This document shows, one piece after another, positions 5,988-7,321 of a stretch of DNA of 7,321 bases. The stretch spans positions 1 through 7,321 of the forward strand of contig JAKAAI010000089.1 in NCBI GenBank assembly GCA_021797055.1, read 5' to 3'. The translations under genes were made by a program, and so were the position numbers. The notes below the pieces were generated by a model. It worked only from the letters and a program-made list of their open reading frames with translations, searched no databases and had not been told where the DNA came from. Position 1 is the stretch's first letter. Each line of letters opens with the position of its first letter. The stretch comes from Thermoplasmata archaeon. Lineage in GTDB: Archaea > Thermoplasmatota > Thermoplasmata > Thermoplasmatales > Thermoplasmataceae.

Positions 5988-6009
5988 CTCAGGTTCTATT
6001 TATCCTGAG
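5988..6009 (+). other. Hairpin 1 in the ligase 3' spacer
   Basis: CTCAGG (5988-5993) and CCTGAG (6004-6009) are perfect 6-bp arms around a 10-nt loop. The stem lies 26 bp after the ligase stop codon. It may protect or process a read-through transcript 3' end, or may be chance. Confidence 0.3.
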
Positions 6010-6019
6010 AATAAAAACC

Positions 6020-6041
6020 CCAAAAACACGAAGTTTTTTGG
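6020..6041 (+). terminator. Hairpin 2 with T-rich arm, terminator candidate
   Basis: CCAAAAA (6020-6026) and TTTTTGG (6035-6041) form a 7-bp stem with an 8-nt loop, and the right arm contains six T in a row. It could act as a second terminator behind the ligase gene, backing up the oligo-T tract at 5962-5970. A shifted pairing AAAAAC/GTTTTT is equally possible. Confidence 0.35.
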
Positions 6042-6056
6042 TAGTTCAATGAAAAC

Positions 6057-6086
6057 TCTTATAATCGTTCCTCGAAGACTATAAGA
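6057..6086 (+). promoter_or_regulatory. Paired TATA-like boxes upstream of the right-edge membrane protein
   Basis: TCTTATA (6057-6063) and TATAAGA (6080-6086) are 7-bp inverted arms 16 bp apart, each resembling a TATA box. Initiation about 25 bp after the second would give a leader of roughly 38 nt that includes the GAGGG ribosome binding site at 6132-6136. A further AT-rich stretch (AATAATAT, 6109-6116) is a competing TATA candidate that would give a nearly leaderless mRNA. The choice cannot be settled here. Confidence 0.3.
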
Positions 6087-6131
6087 ATGCATCAAACAAA
6101 AGTGTAAGAATAATATCTTAATACGCAGAAA

Positions 6132-6136
6132 GAGGG
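6132..6136 (+). promoter_or_regulatory. Ribosome binding site deciding a TTG start
   Basis: GAGGG lies 9 bases before the TTG at 6146-6148. It is the clearest Shine-Dalgarno-like sequence before any gene in the window and, with the in-frame stop TAG at 6137-6139, fixes the start close to this codon. Confidence 0.5.
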
Positions 6137-6145
6137 TAGCGTGGC

Positions 6146-7321
6146 TTGTACTTACTGGAATACATATTTCTTCTGATCCTGATGCTATTAATGGCAGGAG
6201 TTATGTCATTCGTGATACTTTACGCTCGTAAAGCCACGAACATACTGCAACGCCTTTTGACCTATGTTTTCGCATCAATGATGACAGGGATGCTTATAGG
6301 TCCGTTGATATATTTCGCTCTTCCCGACAGCATAAGCACAGCAGGTGGGGCTGAGATATCCCTTGTTTCCATGACTGTGCTGGTTATACCCGCACTAATT
6401 GTATTCATGAATGATGTTCTTGCACAGCGGGAGGAAAGATCAAGATTTTACATGCAAGCGTATGTTGCATTCTCAGTGATCTTTGATGAAATTCTGATGA
6501 GCCTTGTCTTTAACTTGGTAGTTAGTCCCCAAGACTACCTGAATTTGCTTCACTCAAATCTTTTTAGTTTTGTCTGGACTGCGATTGCAAGTTACTGGTT
6601 TGTGTTTACAATGGGCCTTGAGATGCTAATTACGATCCTCTTCATGCTCAGTGAATTATCCTCCCATTTGAGAGTAGTGCTGCTGACCCAGGCTTCCTTG
6701 ATGATAATCATGCCAACAGCCATCATGATCTATGCATGGAAAATAGGCACGATTTATCTTTCTGGGGCACTGATGACGGTCTTTTTCATCTACTTGTTTG
6801 AATACCTTTACAGGAAACAGTCGATGAAGGTACATCTCGGCGTATATGTGCTCCTGCTTCTTTTGTCGTATGGTGCCATGATGGCCGGTATCTTTTTCTG
6901 GATAGTTATGGGCAATTACACGGTGATTGCGCTTGCCATGGTGGTCAATATGCTTGTTTACCTTTCAGCTGCGCTCAATCGTGGATGGTTATCTAGCGGT
7001 AAAAGCCTTTACTGGATTTCAAGCAAGAATTGGTCCTTTCTCTTTCTCCTTCTTGTTTTTGTAGCTGAATTCTTCATGGGCGCGGTTTTCGATGTCATAT
7101 ATTATGGGGCATCTGCATTCATGCAGTCCACGGGCATAATAATGTTTTCAGGTTCATTCATTTCTGATATCGGCATTGCAGTCTTTGACTTTTTTACGTT
7201 CTTTGCGCATATTTCTCTGTCTCCATGGTTTCTCATTATGATGGGAGCCGAGATGGGATCGCTTGTAGTCTTTAAGATCCGCTCTACGAGGGAGCTGGAA
7301 ACAAGGATCAGGCTGGGGCTA
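6146..7321 (+). CDS. Polytopic membrane protein with internal duplication, unknown, C-terminus cut by window edge
   Basis: The frame opens after an in-frame TAG at 6137-6139 and stays open for 392 codons to the right edge. TTG at 6146 is the likely start because GAGGG precedes it by 9 bases; the first ATG (6182) would cut into the first helix. I count about 11-12 hydrophobic helices, for example 2-26, 38-59, 71-90, 103-127, 139-169, 230-256 and 296-320. The protein is methionine-rich (30 of 392) and has no cysteine. Acidic residues lie inside helices: E115, E159, E308, D316 and E369. Motifs recur in order about 190-210 residues apart: ASMMTG (43) and GAMMAG (243); E-x2-M-S-x-VFN (115) and E-x2-M-G-x-VFD (308); MGLEM (156) and MGAEM (366). 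I do not recognise the family; a transporter, channel or membrane enzyme is possible. Confidence 0.85.
   Translation, partial: MYLLEYIFLLILMLLMAGVMSFVILYARKATNILQRLLTYVFASMMTGMLIGPLIYFALPDSISTAGGAEISLVSMTVLVIPALIVFMNDVLAQREERSRFYMQAYVAFSVIFDEILMSLVFNLVVSPQDYLNLLHSNLFSFVWTAIASYWFVFTMGLEMLITILFMLSELSSHLRVVLLTQASLMIIMPTAIMIYAWKIGTIYLSGALMTVFFIYLFEYLYRKQSMKVHLGVYVLLLLLSYGAMMAGIFFWIVMGNYTVIALAMVVNMLVYLSAALNRGWLSSGKSLYWISSKNWSFLFLLLVFVAEFFMGAVFDVIYYGASAFMQSTGIIMFSGSFISDIGIAVFDFFTFFAHISLSPWFLIMMGAEMGSLVVFKIRSTRELETRIRLGL

Noticed and set aside
6141..6176. GTG-initiated 11-codon peptide overlapping the start of the right-edge membrane protein, a possible leader peptide
   Set aside because: It is too short to support, has no distinctive codon run, and the TTG five bases later has better spacing from GAGGG.
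1..7321. CRISPR arrays, insertion sequences, integrase or att sites next to the tRNA, toxin-antitoxin or defence genes
   Set aside because: No regularly spaced repeats, transposase or integrase motifs, or duplicated tRNA 3' end were found in the window on reading both strands.

Overview
The window looks like chromosomal DNA of an archaeon, most likely a member of Thermoplasmata/Thermoplasmatales. Direct evidence is a short archaeal-type triosephosphate isomerase, a tRNA-Gly gene without an encoded CCA end, and AT-rich TATA-like boxes about 22-29 bp before most start codons, with little room for a ribosome binding site. That spacing implies largely leaderless mRNAs. The genus-level placement is inference from the style of the genes and cannot be proved here.

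Layout. Positions 1-4190 hold genes read on the minus strand only. From right to left they are tpiA (GTG start), a small three-helix membrane protein 14 bp behind it, tRNA-Gly(UCC), a metallo-beta-lactamase-fold hydrolase, a 12-helix MFS transporter (GTG start), and the N-terminal part of a TPR-like protein cut by the left edge. From 4252 rightwards the genes read on the plus strand: a complete FadD-like AMP-forming acyl-CoA ligase, a 184-bp spacer with an oligo-T terminator candidate and two hairpins, and a large polytopic membrane protein that begins at a TTG codon and runs off the right edge. No stretch of more than 300 bp lacks a gene.

Functionally this is mostly ordinary chromosome: central carbon metabolism (tpiA), fatty or carboxylic acid activation (ligase), a hydrolase, a transporter and a tRNA. 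Only tpiA and the small membrane protein look co-transcribed; the other genes each have their own promoter candidate. tpiA and the ligase share a 61-bp divergent promoter region with two back-to-back TATA boxes.

The points that most deserve a second look are the right-edge membrane protein, which I do not recognise and which appears to contain an internal duplication with paired intramembrane acidic motifs; two inverted repeats placed exactly between TATA box and start codon of the TPR-like gene and of the MFS gene, as expected for repressor operators; and a perfect 12-bp palindrome filling the tpiA/membrane-protein spacer. I see no CRISPR array, insertion sequence, integrase or obvious defence system.
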